A stretch of 64,000 nt of DNA. It comes from Chrysomallon squamiferum. Taxonomy: Eukaryota; Mollusca; Gastropoda; Neomphalida; Peltospiridae. Made by a program: the position numbers and the translations under genes. Positions 1 to 13,089 of this stretch are shown in pieces; positions within the stretch are counted from its first letter, which is position 1; the number at the start of each line of letters is the position of its first letter. The notes below the pieces were generated by a model. That model saw only the letters and a list, made by a program, of their open reading frames with translations. It was not told where the DNA came from and searched no databases. Where the stretch lies: positions 15,338,810 through 15,402,809 of the forward strand of contig CM022673.1 in assembly GCA_012295275.1 (NCBI GenBank), read 5' to 3'.

Positions 1-117
1 GTCATATACCCAAGACTCGTTTCCAGAGCGTTCTCTATCCAGTTTCGAAAACTTATGTCGTGCTACACGGTTAGGAAATTCCTACACGGGAGGCTTGTGG
101 TGTAATGCCTTGTCCAG
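1..117 (+). pseudogene. Kringle C exon remnant, cut by window edge
   Basis: This is the 3' part of a type C kringle exon. It reads through the conserved region corresponding to DSFPDHS and ends in the CGVMPCPG motif followed by the donor GT at 118. Against the intact C exons at 11120 and 22313, about 27 bases are missing in the middle. That removes the CRDPDGTGEPW segment with the third and fourth cysteines of the kringle core, so it cannot encode a folded kringle. The 5' end lies outside the window. It marks a decayed unit upstream of the first intact gene. Confidence 0.75.
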
Positions 118-1090
118 GTTATATATTTATTTATTTTTACATTTACGCTTTCATTATATACAAATTTCATTATCCAATTATCAAATGATTATGCGACATT
201 ACGAATAGATAATTACTTAATGAAATGGTAATATCAAATAGTGTTGAGATTGCAAACGTTCGTATGACTTCGTCTAAATTCCAAAATAAATGTTATATGA
301 TGTAAACTTTAGTGTCGATGGTCTGAGGAGAAAAATATACATTAAAATGTCCAGTCGAATATGAAAATGTTGCAATAAATAGTCGCGTATAGAAACACTC
401 TTTGAAAAAGAATAAGTAGATTACTCAGATTATGTAAGGTGATTTATTAAATGAAATCGTTGTCACTGAAAGAACGTCAAAATCCCCACTCTGATAGGCA
501 ACAAACAAACAACTGATCAAAACAAATACATTTTACCTTGATCCGATGTGATTTTCACAGTTCTAAACTAACGAGAGCTGAAAGTCTGGCAGCTGAAAGT
601 TCGTGAGACTCTTGAACAATGTTTTAATAACAGAATTACATCTGGTTAGAAACAAATGATTATATTTTCATAGTAATTGGTCCTATGTTTTCTAAACAAT
701 GTAAACCTTAAATCACGAGAAACTTATTTCAAGAGATATATTTGTCAAATTTGCATTACCTATTGAATAAAGTGTTCTTTTTATGAAAACCTTTATACAG
801 GTAGACTTATTGAGTTAAATATTATATTTTAGGCCTGTTTCAGCTGAAGGTGAACATGATATCATTGCTCAGTAAGAGTTGTCGTTTGTGGAAAGGTACT
901 ATTATTTTGATGTTTATTTCTGTGGAACACCATTATAGAGTTGTCGTTCCTGACGGGTTTTACAAATTCATTGTATGAAATTACATTGTTTAAGGTATAA
1001 ATCAGTGAGATCTGAGATGATGATGTTGATGATAATAAAATTTTGTTTTGCTTTTTTGTTTGTTCTATTTTATTTTATTATTTTCTTTTG
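118..1090. other. Intron-like spacer of decayed unit
   Basis: No exon is recognisable here. Blocks resemble the C-D and D-E introns of intact copies: about 295-345 matches 12298-12350, and about 385-570 matches 34165-34340. The D exon expected here appears to be deleted. Confidence 0.5.
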
Positions 1091-1140
1091 TTATTCCATC
1101 AATCCCATTATACCATGGGATAAATATTCCTGCTTTTCAG
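1091..1140 (+). pseudogene. Kringle E exon 3' end remnant
   Basis: About 50 bases resemble the last part of the E exons (region of the TTNP...RW...VPACPG motif) and end in TTTTCAG followed by GTTTGTTTATTATT. The same post-exon sequence follows E in K1 and K2. The cysteine codons are lost. The match is short and diverged, so the call rests mostly on the downstream similarity. Confidence 0.5.
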
Positions 1141-1274
1141 GTTTGTTTATTATTATAGCATTTCATTTGTTCATTTATTTGTATCATGTTTTTTTAAAAT
1201 TAATTCTGCGTATGAAATAAGTTTGTTTTAGCTATCTTTAGCCTTGGTATGATAATGATGATGACGACGATTAT

Positions 1275-1312
<38 letters not shown>

Positions 1313-1929
1313 TCATTGAGGCTTTAGCGATCTTTTTTTTTTTTTTTTATAAAGTTTTATGAATTTGAAACCATACACATAAAAAAAAAAAAAAAAAAAA
1401 AAGATAATTAGTAAATTATTTCCGTACTGAAACAATTTATTTTGCGTAGATGTTATAACATTCACTTGTTCCCCCAAACATATTCAACAGATGTCTGTTT
1501 TGAAGTGACCTAGACCAGGGAATCAATAGGAGATCGCATGTTTTATTGAAATACAGAACAAAGGAAAGGGTAGGAAATACGGCTATTTCTTTACAGTTTC
1601 GTAATATCTGCCTTACACATTCAGTGAATTAGAATTTGGCAGGGTATCTAAAGTATTTGTTTATCGGAAACTATAGTATGAATTTATTATTGTTGAATAT
1701 GAATAACTCTTTAGGCCTCTTTAGTAAATTTATTTTTGACACATAGTTTTATATCAAGACGGAAAATATAAATATAAGGAAATAAAGAAATAAACTTAAA
1801 AATCACAATGGTTCAGGTAAATAAATAAAGTTAAAATTTAGGAAATGCAGATACCAGTGTTAATGATTATGAAAAATAGAATGTAGACAACAACTGGTTC
1901 AATGGAAATCGAATCAACAGAGAAATTAC
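1141..1929. other. Spacer downstream of E remnant
   Basis: It contains an (AAT)n run at about 1279-1310, a poly-T run and a poly-A run at 1331-1402. Blocks found after E in other units recur here, such as the GAATTTGAAACCATACACAT sequence at about 1359. No gene is seen. Confidence 0.5.
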
Positions 1930-2069
1930 CTCTTTACTGATGTATAGCGATTCAGCTTGAGATTCGCAGACGAGGCAAGAAGCTCCAGGACTGTCGTGTG
2001 ATGGAGGTATATACTCCCTATGTCTGACCTTACACTGTGCGCATGTATTCCCCTGGTCAGTAGTATTCC
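1930..2069 (-). CDS. Possible minus-strand exon with two CxxC pairs
   Basis: On the - strand an open stretch of 140 bases is bounded by an acceptor (TTTCTGTTTAG) and a donor (GAG|GTAATT). Its reading contains GNTCAQCK and, about 24 residues further on, SCLVCES, giving two CxxC pairs. Base composition is clearly richer in GC than the surroundings. Entry phase would be 1 and exit phase 0, unlike the kringle exons. I do not recognise the family; a zinc-binding or disulphide-rich module is possible. No partner exon was found, so it may be an isolated remnant or chance. Confidence 0.3.
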
Positions 2070-3720
2070 CTAAACAGAAATCTGTAAAGTTCCTATGGAA
2101 TGAACTACGGAGGGCCTTTAATTATCTGACCGTTAACAATAAAATAGTCTTTTTCTGTCGATACAGTATACATTCAAACTTTGTTAGTTTACTTAACTTT
2201 AGATGTTTCCTTTCTAAGCTAGTAATAACATTATTAAATATTATTTTACAAGCGTTTTAATGTATAATAATTATAATCTCTTTTTTTTATTTATAATTTT
2301 CTTGTTTTGTTGAGAATTTACTTTATTAGGTAAATTATCATTTATTTTTTCAAGTGAATCTTTTGGGATAATGCTCGTTGATTTAAATTAACCTTTCAAT
2401 ATTCATTCCAAAAAAAATAAAAAATAAAATAAAAATAAATTACTTACGATCTATATGCCTTTCAATTAGATGTCTTTTCTTCGTAAATTTTCTTTTAGTC
2501 ACAAAAATGTGAACGTTCACTTTAAAATAAGTAAATTAATAATATGTCATTTGTCAAAGTTTACTAAGAACTGAACGCAGTGAAAGCTTTCTTCTACGAG
2601 GACGTCTGATATTCTTAAATTAGAACGGAAGGTTTTCGTTTCTTTATTTTATTGATTGTTTTTTTCTTGTTTTGTTTTTTATTATTTTTATTTTATTATT
2701 ATTTTTTTAATTATTATTATTTTTTTTTTTCTAGGTTTTTTTTTAAAATTATTATTAATTTCATTTATCTAAAGTGTGTGTGTGCGTGCGTGTGTGTGTG
2801 TGTGTATGTGTCTATTATATTATCTGTACATTTGTATGTTATAACTGTATGTGTCCCGTAGACAAATGACCCATAGGTGGTGTGTGTTCATAGAGGTATG
2901 TACGAATGGATGTATATGTGTATCTACATTTATGAACATATGTTTGCGTGTTTCAGAATGCTTATATACATCTTGTTAAAATACAATATTTTTATAATTT
3001 ATTTGAAAGAATACTTAACAGCCCCATTTGTACCTCTGATTATGGAACAAAATGTCAGTCATGATCCTGATAAATCTTGTGTACTATACCATCAGTAATG
3101 TCTTGGAAAGGAGAAGTGTTCTTTTAAATCGTGTTATCTATATATGCTGTTGTATTTGTGTTATACTGATATACAGCTTTCACCTCAAACAGTCAGTGAT
3201 TTCGAATAAGTAAGCTATTTTGAAACAGAACACATTTCTGATATTGATGACACCGAAAAACACCATCATAATAACATCCAATTCATTTAAGAAACTAAAT
3301 TTAATAATATAGTCAATTTTAAATAAAATATAAATGTTCTACATACGACAGATTTCTATATTATGAAATATCTGAAATGTTTATGTTTCGAGTAATTATT
3401 CGATGTATATTTTATTATATTCATTCTATTTCAGGATTTACGGTAATATTTTGAGTACAACTGTTTAACCAAGTAATAGTTTTATAAAAGAAGAAAAAAG
3501 TTTTATAAACTCTGGCATAAAGTATATTTAGAAAGATGAAGTAGTTTTTTCTTTTTGAAATTTGTATTCCTTTCTGTATACATATGCATATGTTTTATTT
3601 TTTCCTTTTAGGGTAAACTTTAGTACTGCATAGCTCCAAAAAATTGTTTTGAAGCATTTTTTTCTGAATTGAACTAAAGCGAATTCTATAAATGAAATAA
3701 AATGTTAACGATAGCACTCG
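2070..3720. other. Spacer upstream of A remnant
   Basis: No gene is seen. It holds a (GT)n run at 2774-2812. Blocks recur in the other inter-gene spacers: about 2500-2640 matches 5590-5750, and about 3185-3300 matches 6070-6190. The segment at about 3610-3690 resembles the conserved block upstream of signal exons at 19370-19430, but no signal exon follows before the A remnant. Confidence 0.45.
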
Positions 3721-3886
3721 CAATATCATGACAAGCAGCACTTTACAAGGGATGATATGTTTCCAGATAAATCAGTATCTGACGCCTTAAACTTCTGAAG
3801 AGGCGCCGGCAAGTTCGGTTTTCCTTGGTGCTATGCTATGTGGCACATCGTTTCGTCGGATAAATGCAGTATTTCTCGATGCCAAG
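3721..3886 (+). pseudogene. Kringle A exon remnant with in-frame stop
   Basis: This is the second half of a type A kringle exon, from the PHKH region to the CQ|G donor. The codons for FCRD are altered: TGA at 3796-3798 replaces the cysteine codon and stops the frame. PWC is kept as PWCYA, but the following region is diverged. The first half of the exon is missing. It ends in the normal GTTAGT donor. Confidence 0.8.
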
Positions 3887-3919
3887 GTTAGTCTCTCTCT
3901 CATATTTATTTTTCCGTTT

Positions 3920-3951
<32 letters not shown>

Positions 3952-4692
3952 TTGGACGCAGACGCAAGTGGTTTCAATATAAATATATTTATATAACTTT
4001 CTTGTGTCTTCTTGTCTACATAATCACTTATGAAATAATTTATGCACCAGTATTATCTTTCTGCACTGATAATTTAGAAACACACTGAGCATCTAAGCGT
4101 AGGATGAAATGACACCTATCGAAAGAAATGATTAGACGACCGCTAAAAAGTCAGGCCTACAATGATTTCATCATCAGTTTTATTTACTTCCAATTAAACT
4201 ATTAAGACAAAATGAGTGCGAAGTACTCCTCAATCGTTTACTCGATCGAGAAGGCTATTACCAAGTAGTAATTTACCTGACTGTGTACCACTACAATAAA
4301 TTCTGCTGCTATTTTACTAATGTTGGATATTTCGCATGCTCAAACACTGACATAAGTAAGAAATACTCTACATTATGAATTTTACTTTTCTTTGTTCTCA
4401 AATTTGTTTGCAGGACTGTTATAGCACATGGTAGAGTAGTGTCTGGTACGTTAGTAAAATAGGAGTTCTTTCAGATCACATTTTAGAGTTCTTGGTATTA
4501 CAAAAAAGAATCTTCAACATTATGGTACAGTTTTATTAGAAGAGATTCGCTGCCATAAGGAAATAAGATGGAAGTACAGACATTATATTTAAGCAATCAT
4601 TTCGTTGATCCACCGATACACTTTAAGAAAATCAGTTTTGTTTAGATTGTGGATTCTAACCAGTATTTGTTATATCTCTTGCTCTTTTTCAG
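3887..4692. other. Decayed A-B intron
   Basis: It contains a (CA)n run at about 3924-3952. Intron blocks are shared with the A-B introns of K1 and K2 (for example 4240-4350 against 20745-20850). No exon is seen. Confidence 0.5.
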
Positions 4693-4952
4693 AGTTGAAT
4701 GCTATTATGCCATGAAGAATCACGCTCTTTATCCAGGAAAGAAGAATGTAAACAAAGAAAATGTTCTTGCCAGAGATGGGATTCGCAGTCACCTCACAAA
4801 ATACAATTTCATAATTCCTGGTTTATTTAATGTAAAACGTTTGTCTGATGTTGCAAACTATTGTCGTGACCCTGATGGCACAGGTGTTCCTTGGTGTTTT
4901 TCTGATCATCCGAAAATGGGATGCTAACCATGTCTGATTGCACGCTGTAAAG
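4693..4952 (+). pseudogene. Kringle B exon remnant with frameshifts
   Basis: It is nearly full length and easily aligned to the B exons at 10600 and 21384 (CYYAMKNHALY at the start, CRDPDGTGVPWCFSDHP later). One base is lost right after the acceptor. A +2 insertion in the VNKES region is compensated by a +1 insertion about 40 bases later, so Cys2 is lost between them. A TAA at 4925-4927 replaces the codon for the Leu before the fifth-cysteine motif. The neighbouring C, D and E exons are absent: the inverted-kringle spacer follows within 150 bases. Confidence 0.85.
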
Positions 4953-5034
4953 GTTTATCTACCTATTTATCTACCTATCAATGAACACACATGCATACAT
5001 ACATATAAATGTTATGCTATGATATATTTGTGTG

Positions 5035-5058
5035 GGTGTGTGTATATATATATATATT

Positions 5059-5102
<44 letters not shown>
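5035..5102. repeat. (GT)n and (TA)n microsatellite
   Basis: Alternating GT and TA run just after the B remnant. Confidence 0.95.
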
Positions 5103-5234
5103 GGTAACACAACACATTCTGCTGTTAAGCGTTTGTAGGTGTGAAACAATATTAAAATATGTAATGAAAAGAATGATTCAATTAAATAAATACTGTACAA
5201 TTTCAAAAATGTACAATGTATAATCTGTCAGTTG

Positions 5235-5490
<256 letters not shown>

Positions 5491-6982
5491 TCAAAATATT
5501 AAAAATGATATACATGTTTGATATGATCTATATGCCTTTCAGTTAGATTTTCTACTCCGTACATTTTCTTTTCCACATGGCTTGTTCTTTTTTACAGTGA
5601 CAAAAATGGTGGTAAGGAAGGTCACTTTAAAATAAATAACGAATGAATGTGTCGTTAATCAAGGTATGTTTGTTAAGAAGTGAATGCAGTGGCAGTTTTT
5701 TCCTTTGAAGAAGTTTTCTGATATTCTCATATAAGAGCGAAAGATTTTCGTTGCTTGGTTTTCTTTGTTTTACATGCTCGCGTTTTTATTTTTATTTTAA
5801 TTTTTTTAAAATTATTTTTAATTTTTAATTTTTATATTTGTATTTATTTTTTTTATTTTTATTTTTTTACCATTTATTCGAATGAATACTAAAGTCAGTG
5901 GTGCTAGGAAAACAAATACTAAATAGCCCTATTTGTGTCTCTGCTTATAGAAAAACTTCAGTCATAATCCTAAAAAATATTGTGTGCTACGTTATAAATA
6001 AACGTCCTGGAAAAGAAAGGTGTTCTTTTAAATCTTGTTATATACCCTGTCGTATTTAAGTTATACCGAAATACAGCTTCCACAGCAAACAGTCAGTGGT
6101 TTCGAATAAATATACATTTTTGAAACACAACATATTTATGATACCGATAGACACCATCACCGTAACATCTAATTTATTTAAGAAACAAAACTTTAATAAT
6201 ATAGTACATTTCAAATACAATATAAATGTTCTACTTATGACAGATTTCTAATAATTATTATGAATTATATGAAATGTTTATTTTAATGCTCCTTTAATGT
6301 TCCAAAGAGATTTTGTACGTTGGCGGTAGCATATGACCAAGAACAGTGTGGTCGTATAACACCTAAGTTTAGTTTATATATAATAACGGCAAAGGAAAAA
6401 TCGCCTAACATTTCTTTATGAAACAGCTGTAATAGAAATCATTCTACATACATATAGCAACACTCCCAGATATATATTGCAGTTGATATTAGTATAATAA
6501 ACAAACAATCAAATAATTAAGTAAATAAATAAATAAATGCTTGAATTATTTCTGTATAAATTAAATGTATTTCTTCGAAAAGTTTATATTAAAATGTTAT
6601 ACATGCATCCGTAGCTATGGATTCAGGACGTTGCTATATGTTTTGGACCAATTCATTTATAGTATTGTTTACCTTCGTACAGAAAAATATAATTAAAGAC
6701 TACTGTTTCAATAACTCTGCATAAAATATTTTTCGAAAGATGAAACATTTTTACTTCTTAAATGTTTATATTCTTTTGTTTGTGATTTAGTTTTCGATAA
6801 GCATATGCATATACATATACATGCACATATGCATTTGTAAACAATCGGATACATTGTAAATTAAGAACAAAAAAGAAAAAAGAAAGCACAAAAACCACAC
6901 AAAAAAACAAAGAGGAGAGAAACAAACAATCCAACCCACAGACATGGGTTTTATAATAATAATATAATACTGTATATTTTTA
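5491..6982. other. Spacer before K1
   Basis: No gene is seen. It is T-rich and A-rich, with blocks repeated in the other spacers (5595-5750, 6070-6310 and 6590-6780 against 16790-16930, 17380-17660 and 27640-27800). Confidence 0.5.
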
Positions 6983-7110
6983 GACCGCCACGTATACTGA
7001 ATTAATTTTATTGCTCTTGACAGAATATATATTTATAAAAATGTTATTTTGAAGGATTGTTTTCTGTATGGGAATTGCAGCTAGATTTCAGATGCTAATT
7101 GTTAGTAACC
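6983..7110 (+). promoter_or_regulatory. Conserved block upstream of K1, candidate promoter or 5' UTR
   Basis: The block runs from ACCGCCACGTATACTGAATT through a TATA-like AATATATATTTATAAAA at about 7023-7039 to TTTTGAAGGATTGTTTTCTGTATGGGAATTG. It lies about 400 bases upstream of the signal exon. Related blocks precede the signal exons of four other units (about 19155, 28297, 40275, 50326). Conservation outside coding sequence and the TATA-like run suggest core promoter plus first non-coding exon. The transcription start and UTR donor are not resolved. Confidence 0.4.
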
Positions 7111-7287
7111 TGTGCTATTATTTTTTTTTTTTTTTTTTTTTTTTTTTTATCTCTTTTCATTTTTATTTAATAGAGTTATTATTTTTTTTTTTTTTTTTTT
7201 TTTCATGAAATCTCTGCGTAACACACAATTTTGGATGATTTATTTATTTATTTTATTTATTTGTTTATTTATATATATATATATTTC

Positions 7288-7320
<33 letters not shown>

Positions 7321-7499
7321 GTTCTTGTTGTTGTCGTGATCACTGGTTCATTTAAAATAAATAAGGAAATGTTTTTTTTTTTTATAAATTAGAAAATTAT
7401 AACACCAGTATGTAATGAGATACCAAAAACGTATATTGTATCGATGGGTAGAATTTATGATAGAAACGGTTTATAAATATTTTTTCTTTTATTTTGCAG

Positions 7500-7578
7500 A
7501 TGACTTTTTGGGGCATGAATTTGATTTCTATATTATGGTGGATATACAGTGTTTCTGGTTTATACACTAGTGAGAAAG
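7500..7578 (+). CDS. K1 exon 1: signal peptide
   Basis: ATG lies immediately after the acceptor TTTTATTTTGCAG. The exon encodes 26 codons plus one base: a short N-region, a hydrophobic core (MNLISILWWIYSVSG) and a small-residue cleavage site. It ends GAGAAAG|GTTAGT in phase 1, matching the phase of every kringle exon. The same acceptor-ATG arrangement recurs in K2, K3 and K4, which decides the start. Confidence 0.85.
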
Positions 7579-8005
7579 GTTAGTTATAACTAATTTTCTA
7601 AGTAATCAAATAAATAAAGAAATAGAAAAAATAAATAAATAAAGGAATATAGAAATAAATAAATATGAACAAGTGAATAAATATGTATGAGCGAAAGAAT
7701 GAATGAATAAACAAACAAACAGATAACTACATAGATAGATAGATAGATAGATAGACAGTTAGATAGACAAATAGATAGATAAATAAATAAATAAATAAAT
7801 AAATAAGTAAATAAATAATCAACTAAAGAAATAAACACACTAAGAAACAAAGAGTTAATCAGAGAACGTTTTTGTCTTTGTTATATTTTTTCATTCCATT
7901 ACTGCTTTAACATAATCTAAGGACTGAAATTATAATATTTTATTTTTTACAGTTTATTAATAAATTACTGTTATAAAGTTCAGTAAATGTTTGTGTTGAG
8001 CTAGA

Positions 8006-8036
<31 letters not shown>

Positions 8037-8664
8037 ATATATATATATTGTTTTTTACATAAATTATAAAAGAGACACTCATATATATATGAGTGTCTCT
8101 TTTATCATTTATGTAAAAATAAATAGATAAATAAATAAATAAATAAATAAAGACAAAATTGCAACAATAATAAAAAAAGCCCACATCATTCATTACTTAA
8201 ACTTATTACACAAAAAGCATAATTGATTATTGTAACTAAATATTGTTGTTATTATTATTATTAGGGGATATATTTGTTTTTTTGATGACTCTTTTTGTAA
8301 TAAACTTCATTTATCAAATGGTAAAACTTTACAAAATTTGTCACTAATTGTTTTTTCAAGACTCAATAGCATAATCTAACGATGGAACGGAAAACCATCA
8401 GATCAATATTAACATTATTATTTTTAAAATAAATTTGCGAAAGTAAGGATATTTGAATTTTCTGGCTTATACAATCTATAATTATGTAATAGACATTACT
8501 TTTTTCTGTATTTACTTATCTGTCTCTTTTTAAATCATTTTTTTTTATTTTTAAAAAAGTTATAAATATTTATACCGAAACTGCTTTAACTGTTTTTGAT
8601 GTAAAATAACAAAAAAGACAACAACAACAACAACAACAACAATAACAATAATAACAATAATAAC

Positions 8665-8726
<62 letters not shown>

Positions 8727-9492
8727 TAATAGTAAAAAATAATAATAATAAAAAAAATGTTTTATGACAGTTCGATTAGTATACAGGTACTGGACCAATT
8801 ATCCGGCGTCCTGAAATCCGAAAAGACCAGTAAACCGGAAGTGTTTTCCCGACGCTCTTTTCATAGGTCGCACGCGCGGGTGTTGTCCTTACCAGACCGG
8901 AACTACTATTTCAAGCCGCGTGGCGTTCATTCACTCGCTGCATTGTTTACGTGTCTAGTCGCCACAGTTGTATATTTTCAGGTTTCTTTACGTTTTTAAT
9001 TTTAAAATGTTTATGCCTAATTATTTACGTATTGATACCAGAAATCTGGATTGTCTCATCCCCCAAGGAGTGCAGATAATTGGTCCAGTACCTATAATTG
9101 AAAACAACACTTTACAATGCACCACTTTGCAAGATAAATTTATTTCCTTTCTTTGTAGACATCAGTTTTATTTCTTAGGTCAACATTGTTACGATGTTAC
9201 GGAGGACTTGTCCGCGGTGTATACTGGAAATGTAGCAAATACTATACATGGAATAGAATGCCAACGATGGGAATGGCAATATCCACACAGGCATCGGTTT
9301 ACAAAGGATGATATGTTTCCAGATAAATCAGTATCTGAAGCCTTAAATTACTGTCGAGATCCTGGCAAGTTTGGTTTTCCATGGTGCTTTACTAACAAGC
9401 CCAGCATTAAATGGGATAGGTGCGGTATTTCTCCATGTCAAGGTAAAAGTCTCTCTCTCTGTCCACATAATAATTAATGACACAATTTAATT

Positions 9493-9533
<41 letters not shown>

Positions 9534-9666
9534 CACGTAATCTCAGCTTATGAAGTTCTCGTTTGAATGACAAGAAGCATAAGATTGTCTTAACCTTTAG
9601 TTCTAGCTGTGATGTCAGTGCTTAGAACGTTGGTCCACTTTCTGTTTATGTTTATTCTGCTCTACA

Positions 9667-9707
<41 letters not shown>

Positions 9708-11047
9708 AATGTTAAGATACTGGATAATATTAAAATAACAGTGATTTCAGTGATTATTCAGAGTTTATAGACGTCAGTTTGAACATTTAATGGCAGCAAC
9801 ATGATGGTGTAAATGGGGACACTGTATGGTTGAAAACTGAAAAAGTCTATAAACAAGCAGCATAAAAAGTTAGAGGCTTACGGGGAAACTTGACACTTAT
9901 CAAGATAATATAGAAACGCAAGTAGCACATAAGTCGTAATATGAAATGATATCCATCGAAAGAAATGATTAGGCGACTGTTAATCAATGGTGCCTCTAAT
10001 AATTTTACATCGAATGAAAATATAACCGAAAATGTATGCGAATTTGTTTCTGAATCATTTAACGATCGTGGCTTTTATCAAGTAGCACCTAATCTGGTTG
10101 TAATTAATACAATAAACTGTGCCAACTATGGTTGGATATTTTACATACTTAAACATTGACATCAGATAAGAAAGGCCCTACATCAAATATTTTAAGTATC
10201 TTCATTTATTCTCAATGTTTTATAAATGTTTTCTTGAAATGGTCACTACAAATGTCACTGTTCGCGTCAAATTTGTAATTGTCGAGTGTCCAGTGCCTAA
10301 GTTATTTAATCATTCCTATACTTTAAGTTTCTCGTCTTTTATCCCAATATTTAAATTTCTCCCAGGTTCTCACTGACGATTTATCAATCATAAAAGCATT
10401 CCGCAAAGAGTTCTCGATATTACAAGTATGGAGTATTCAGCATTATGGTACAATTTTATAAGATCAACAAATAAGATGGAAGCATAGACACTATATTAAA
10501 GCCATAATTTTATTGTTCCACCGGTACACTTTAATTAAATCGTTTTCGTTTACATTGTAACTATGCATAGTATCTATTATATCTCTTTTTTTTTTCCAGG
10601 AGTTCAATGCTATTATGCCATGAAGAATCACGCTTTTTATACAGGAAAGAAGAATGTAAATAAAGAAAGTGTTTGCCAGAGATGGGATTCACAGTCACCT
10701 CACAAACACAATTTCACAAATCCTGGTTTATTTAATGCAAAACGTTTGTCTGATGTTGCAAACTACTGTCGTGACCCTGATGGTACAGGTGTTCCTTGGT
10801 GTTTTTCTGATCATCCGAAAAAGGGACGCTTATCTTGTGTGATTGCACGCTGTAAAGGTTTATCTATCTATTTATCTATATACATACATACATGCATATA
10901 TACATAAATACATTCAAACATACATACATACACACATAGATATATATATACAAATTATATGGTTTTAGTATATTTTGTTTATATATTTTTAAAAATATAT
11001 ATACACACATCTATCTATCTATCTATCTATCTAACTATCTGTGTATA

Positions 11048-11083
<36 letters not shown>

Positions 11084-11387
11084 CACACACTCACACAAAC
11101 ACACCCGAAATATTTTCAGACTGTTTCATTATTAAGAATCGCCATGCTTTGTATTATGGAACTAAACATGTTTCTAGCAGCGGACTTAAGTGTCAGGCGT
11201 GGGACAGTATGACAGGTGTAAGTTATTTATTTTCTGATGACTCGTTTCCAGACCATTCTCGGTCCCGCGCTGAAAACTTCTGTCGTGATCCTGACGGGAC
11301 AGGTGAGCCATGGTGCTATACGGGAAACGTAATTCCTTCACGGGAGGCATGTGGTGTAATGCCTTGTCCAGGTTATTTATTAGTATT

Positions 11388-11437
<50 letters not shown>

Positions 11438-13032
11438 GTGTACGCTATAATAACTTACAATGTCTCTGATTATATGATAGTGTGATAACAAGAAATTTGG
11501 ATAAATGTATAATTTTGAGATATAGCACACTTCAAGTTCTCCTTCTACATGTAAATGGTAATTGAAGAAATTACTCAGCAAAAAAATGCATTAGCTATAT
11601 AAATAAATGTGTATACTTGATGTTCTTCACTTTTGTATTACAGTAATAACTTCTAGTTAAATTTAATATTCAAGCTATGGTGGCATGAATGAATGAATGA
11701 ATGAATTAATATACTAATAAACAAATAAATCATATGACAGACAGATAATATACTAAAGTAATGGAAACATAAAATTTGCTGAGGTAACAAACGTAAGGTT
11801 ATCAAATGGTATCTTACTTTTTTTTGTCAAAACTTTAAATGATAAATAATTATTTTCCAGAAACAGACTGTTATACAAAGATGAATAATACGATTTTGTA
11901 CCAAGGTTCTACGTCTACTACAGTCTTGGGGTATCAATGTCAACGGTGGAGCTGGGATATTCCACAAGTGAATTATTATAAAGAACGCAGTAACTATCCA
12001 GAAAATTCGATATTAAAATCATCCAACTACTGCCGTGATCCATCTAATGAAGGTTTTCTTTGGTGTTATACCACTGATCCTAAAAAAAGATGGGATAAAT
12101 GTGCCGTTCCTGCTTGTATAGGTTTGTGACTTTTTCTTAAGTGGTAGGGCTTCATTTGTTACTCTAATTGTGCTTTAGAAGACCGTGATCGATATTCTCT
12201 TACTACAATAACATTTTACTTTCTGATACAGATTTTTTCTTTCCTCCCTGTCCTCCCTTTCGTCAAAATTCTAAAAATATATGCTGTAATATATAATGTA
12301 ATGTTTAGTGTCGACATTCTAAGGAGAATAATATCGATTAAAATGTTAAGCCAGTTAAGCACACACAGGTAACCAATTATAAAGGAAAATTGTTTTCAAA
12401 GGTATAATAAATATATTTTCGACCAATGACAATACAGAGATATTAAATCAGTCATTCATTTTTTTAAGTTCCACATCATTAATATCGACTCACTGATATA
12501 TTTTTTGAATTAAAAAAGAAAAAGGAAGAAAAGACACTTAATATGAGAAACAAACACAAGTAAATAAATGTTACACAATCTTATACAATATATTAACTGA
12601 ACAGTTTAATATTTATATGTATAGAAATACTACAACTACTACTACTACTACTACTAATAATAATAATAATAATAACGTTCCTTTTTAATTTCCTTTCTAT
12701 TTTTTTTCTAATTGCACAGTATTAATATCTATTAATTCATATATATTTTTAAACAAGAATCTAAGATTGATGTTTGTTACATTCCTTATACAAATAATTG
12801 CATAACAAAGAAAGAAAGTTAAATAAAAATTATAGAATAGTATATAATATATTAATTGAACAATTTAGTATTTAGGTGCATAGAAGTAATAATAATAATT
12901 TAAAAATAAGCCAATAAGGAAATATAAATGATTAAATATGAATTCAAAATGAATGAATAAATAAATAAATAAATAATTAAATAATGATGATGATGATAAT
13001 GACAATAATAATAATAATAACAATAACAATAA

Positions 13033-13089
<57 letters not shown>

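Noticed and set aside
4693-4952. B exon at 4693 as a working exon
   Set aside because: One base lost after the acceptor, compensating frameshifts destroying Cys2, and TAA at 4925.
8757-8999. 80-codon open frame over the MITE
   Set aside because: It coincides with the pogo-type MITE and is not related to any kringle or transposase motif.
9965-10159. 64-codon frame in K1 intron A-B
   Set aside because: The matching intron of K2 and K3 does not keep it; no splice sites or motif.
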